A stretch of DNA of 5,978 nucleotides from Desulfobacterales bacterium (GTDB lineage Bacteria > Desulfobacterota > Desulfobacteria > Desulfobacterales > C00003060): positions 1,722,511 to 1,728,488 of the forward strand of contig CP070769.1 in NCBI GenBank assembly GCA_020347085.1. The letters run 5' to 3'. Under the pieces are notes generated by a model. It was not told where the DNA came from. It saw only the letters and a list, made by a program, of their open reading frames with translations, and searched no databases. Below, one piece after another: positions 5,080-5,978 of this stretch (positions within the stretch are counted from its first letter, which is position 1; each line of letters begins with the position of its first letter). Both the position numbers and the translations under genes were made by a program.

Positions 5080-5649
5080 ATGAAAATCAAGCGTTATAGG
5101 CTGGCAGGTCTGATAGTCATTTGCATACTTGCTGGAGGACTCATCGCATACGGGTACAGGGTTTTGTTGTCTCCGGGGCAGGAGGCGAGGCATGAACCCA
5201 TAAGGAAAAAGTTACTCCCAAAACTGGCTAAAGTGAGGACACACCTCTATTTCTTGGATGAGCACTATCGATTTCTCAAGGCCGAAGAACGCACGCTAGC
5301 GAGACAAGACAATGTGGTTGAACATGCCAGAAGCATCATCCGCGCTCTAATTGATGGGCCAGAGGGAAAACTCGTCCCCACCGTTCCGACAGAAACAAAG
5401 CTTCTGTCTCTTTTTTTGAGTGAAGACGGTATTGCCTATGCCGATTTTGATAGGGCTGTCAGGGACAAGCATCCCGGGGGTAGCTTATCCGAGCTGTTTA
5501 CGATATTTTCTCTTGTCAACACCTTGGCTCTCAATATCCCCGAGGTAGAAGCGGTGAAGATCCTGATCGAGGGGCGTGAGGCGGAAACACTGGCAGGTCA
5601 CATTGATACTCGGTTTCCCTTTCGGCCAGACATCTTTATGATCAAGTAA
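5080..5649 (+). CDS. GerMN-domain protein, membrane-anchored
   Basis: A 189-residue protein. Residues 1-6 are basic (MKIKRY) and residues 8-31 form one hydrophobic segment, so it is a signal anchor with the rest outside the cytoplasmic membrane. There is no lipobox Cys. The GerMN domain follows: 'VRTHLYFLDEHYRFLKAEER' opening strand and helix (52-71), 'HARSIIRALIDGPEG' (82-96), 'LFLSEDGIAYADFDRAV' (111-127), and the conserved block 'HPGGSLSELFTIFSLVNTL' (131-149), ending 'EVEAVKILIEG' and 'TLAGHID' (155-176). In Bacillus the domain belongs to GerM, needed for sporulation and germination. Proteins of this size occur in non-sporulating delta-proteobacteria, where the role is unknown. ATG at 5080 is the only start that keeps the membrane segment intact, though its ribosome site is poor. 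EF-G follows 110 bp downstream on the same strand. Confidence 0.85.
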   Translation: MKIKRYRLAGLIVICILAGGLIAYGYRVLLSPGQEARHEPIRKKLLPKLAKVRTHLYFLDEHYRFLKAEERTLARQDNVVEHARSIIRALIDGPEGKLVPTVPTETKLLSLFLSEDGIAYADFDRAVRDKHPGGSLSELFTIFSLVNTLALNIPEVEAVKILIEGREAETLAGHIDTRFPFRPDIFMIK

Positions 5650-5650
5650 T

Positions 5651-5662
5651 GGTGTGCACACC
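5651..5662. promoter_or_regulatory. 12-bp perfect palindrome between GerMN and EF-G genes
   Basis: GGTGTGCACACC begins one base after the GerMN stop codon. It could be a dimer-binding operator for the EF-G gene, or a hairpin protecting the GerMN transcript end, but there is no T tract and the loop would be very tight. Chance is not excluded. Confidence 0.3.
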
Positions 5663-5751
5663 TGCAGATGGTAAATTCTATAACTACAAAACATTGCACC
5701 CGAAGTTTTCCTTCAACAGCACGCACCTATATACTTTAAGACCCAACAATG

Positions 5752-5756
5752 AAGGA
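5752..5756 (+). promoter_or_regulatory. ribosome binding site of the EF-G paralogue
   Basis: AAGGA lies only 3 bases before ATG 5760, closer than the usual 5-9. It overlaps a minimal frame, ATG-AAG-GAC-TAA (5749-5760), whose stop overlaps the EF-G start as TAATG. Translational coupling from a three-codon leader is possible. A slightly long pairing with AAGGA is the simpler reading. Confidence 0.45.
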
Positions 5757-5759
5757 CTA

Positions 5760-5978
5760 ATGGTAAAAAGTTTACCCATAAGTGAAATCCGAAACATCGG
5801 CATAATAGCCCACATTGACGCAGGTAAGACTACCATTACTGAGCGTATACTTTACTATACGGGTCGATCCTACAAGATGGGCGAGGTCCACAACGGTGAG
5901 GCGGTCATGGTTTGGATGCCGTATGAACAAGAGCGCGGAATCACCATCACATCGGCCGTGACAACTTGCCATTGGAAG
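5760..5978 (+). CDS. elongation factor G paralogue (fusA2-like), N-terminal part; runs off the window
   Basis: The first 73 residues of a translational GTPase. The G1/P-loop is AHIDAGKTT (residues 17-25), followed by 'ITERILYYTGRS' and the switch I segment 'HNGEAVMVWMPYEQERGIT' with the G2 Thr in RGIT, then 'SAVTTCHW'. EF-G moves tRNA and mRNA through the ribosome after peptide transfer. The 'WMP-EQERGITITSAVTTC-W' wording resembles the second EF-G type found beside the main one in delta-proteobacteria. The gene also lacks str-operon neighbours (rpsL, rpsG, tuf). Oddity: nearly all relatives have Asp where residue 50 is Val ('MDWM' to 'MVWM'). The frame is uninterrupted to the window end. Confidence 0.93.
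   Translation, partial: MVKSLPISEIRNIGIIAHIDAGKTTITERILYYTGRSYKMGEVHNGEAVMVWMPYEQERGITITSAVTTCHWK

Noticed and set aside
5772..5972. 66-residue minus frame at the right edge
   Set aside because: Antisense shadow of the EF-G P-loop region.

Overview
The window suggests a mesophilic, delta-proteobacterial-type genome (Desulfuromonadota/Geobacter-like, or a related phylum such as Nitrospirota). This rests on four things: a histone-like HU/IHF protein with the Geobacter-style 'RGFCS-YVKKY' core, a lysine/alanine-rich H1-like protein with a winged-helix-like tail, a GerMN-domain protein in a Gram-negative style setting, and a second-type (fusA2-like) elongation factor G. It is an inference from protein style; no taxonomic marker such as rRNA is present.

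Layout from left to right. Positions 1-336 hold a probable gene tail (stop TAG at 84-86) and a leader. Positions 337-1514 (+) encode a DUF4382-type lipoprotein with a carboxypeptidase-regulatory-like domain, broken by an in-frame TAA (634-636) and a frameshift near 1302-1305, followed by a clear Rho-independent terminator (1604-1636). Positions 1949-2025 hold a 77-bp structured element (copy A). Positions 2136-2366 (-) are a possible small gene. Positions 2736-3649 (-) are a complete transcription unit: promoter, HU/IHF-like gene, H1-like gene, terminator. Positions 3976-4717 (+) are a heavily decayed DUF523-DUF1722 (YbgA-like) gene, and the second, inverted copy of the 77-bp element (copy B, 4479-4555) sits inside it. 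Positions 5080-5649 (+) encode a GerMN-domain membrane-anchored protein, and 5760 to the window end (+) is the N-terminus of an EF-G paralogue.

The most notable hidden structure is the pair of 77-bp inverted repeats (67 of 77 positions identical) facing each other across the HU/H1 unit. They look like right ends of an IS200/IS605-type (TnpB/omega-RNA-associated) element, or a MITE derived from one. Most differences between the copies lie in predicted hairpin loops. Removing copy B on paper at its TTGAC/TTCAC boundaries joins the two halves of the DUF1722 reading frame exactly in phase, which gives a testable empty-site prediction.

The two chromatin genes form one operon and probably act together in DNA packaging. 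The GerMN protein and the EF-G paralogue lie in the same direction 110 bp apart, with no evident functional link. The lipoprotein and the DUF523-DUF1722 gene are both broken, whereas HU, H1-like, GerMN and EF-G are clean. This argues for real gene decay in accessory loci rather than uniform sequencing error. I see no CRISPR array, tRNA, rRNA or intact transposase.
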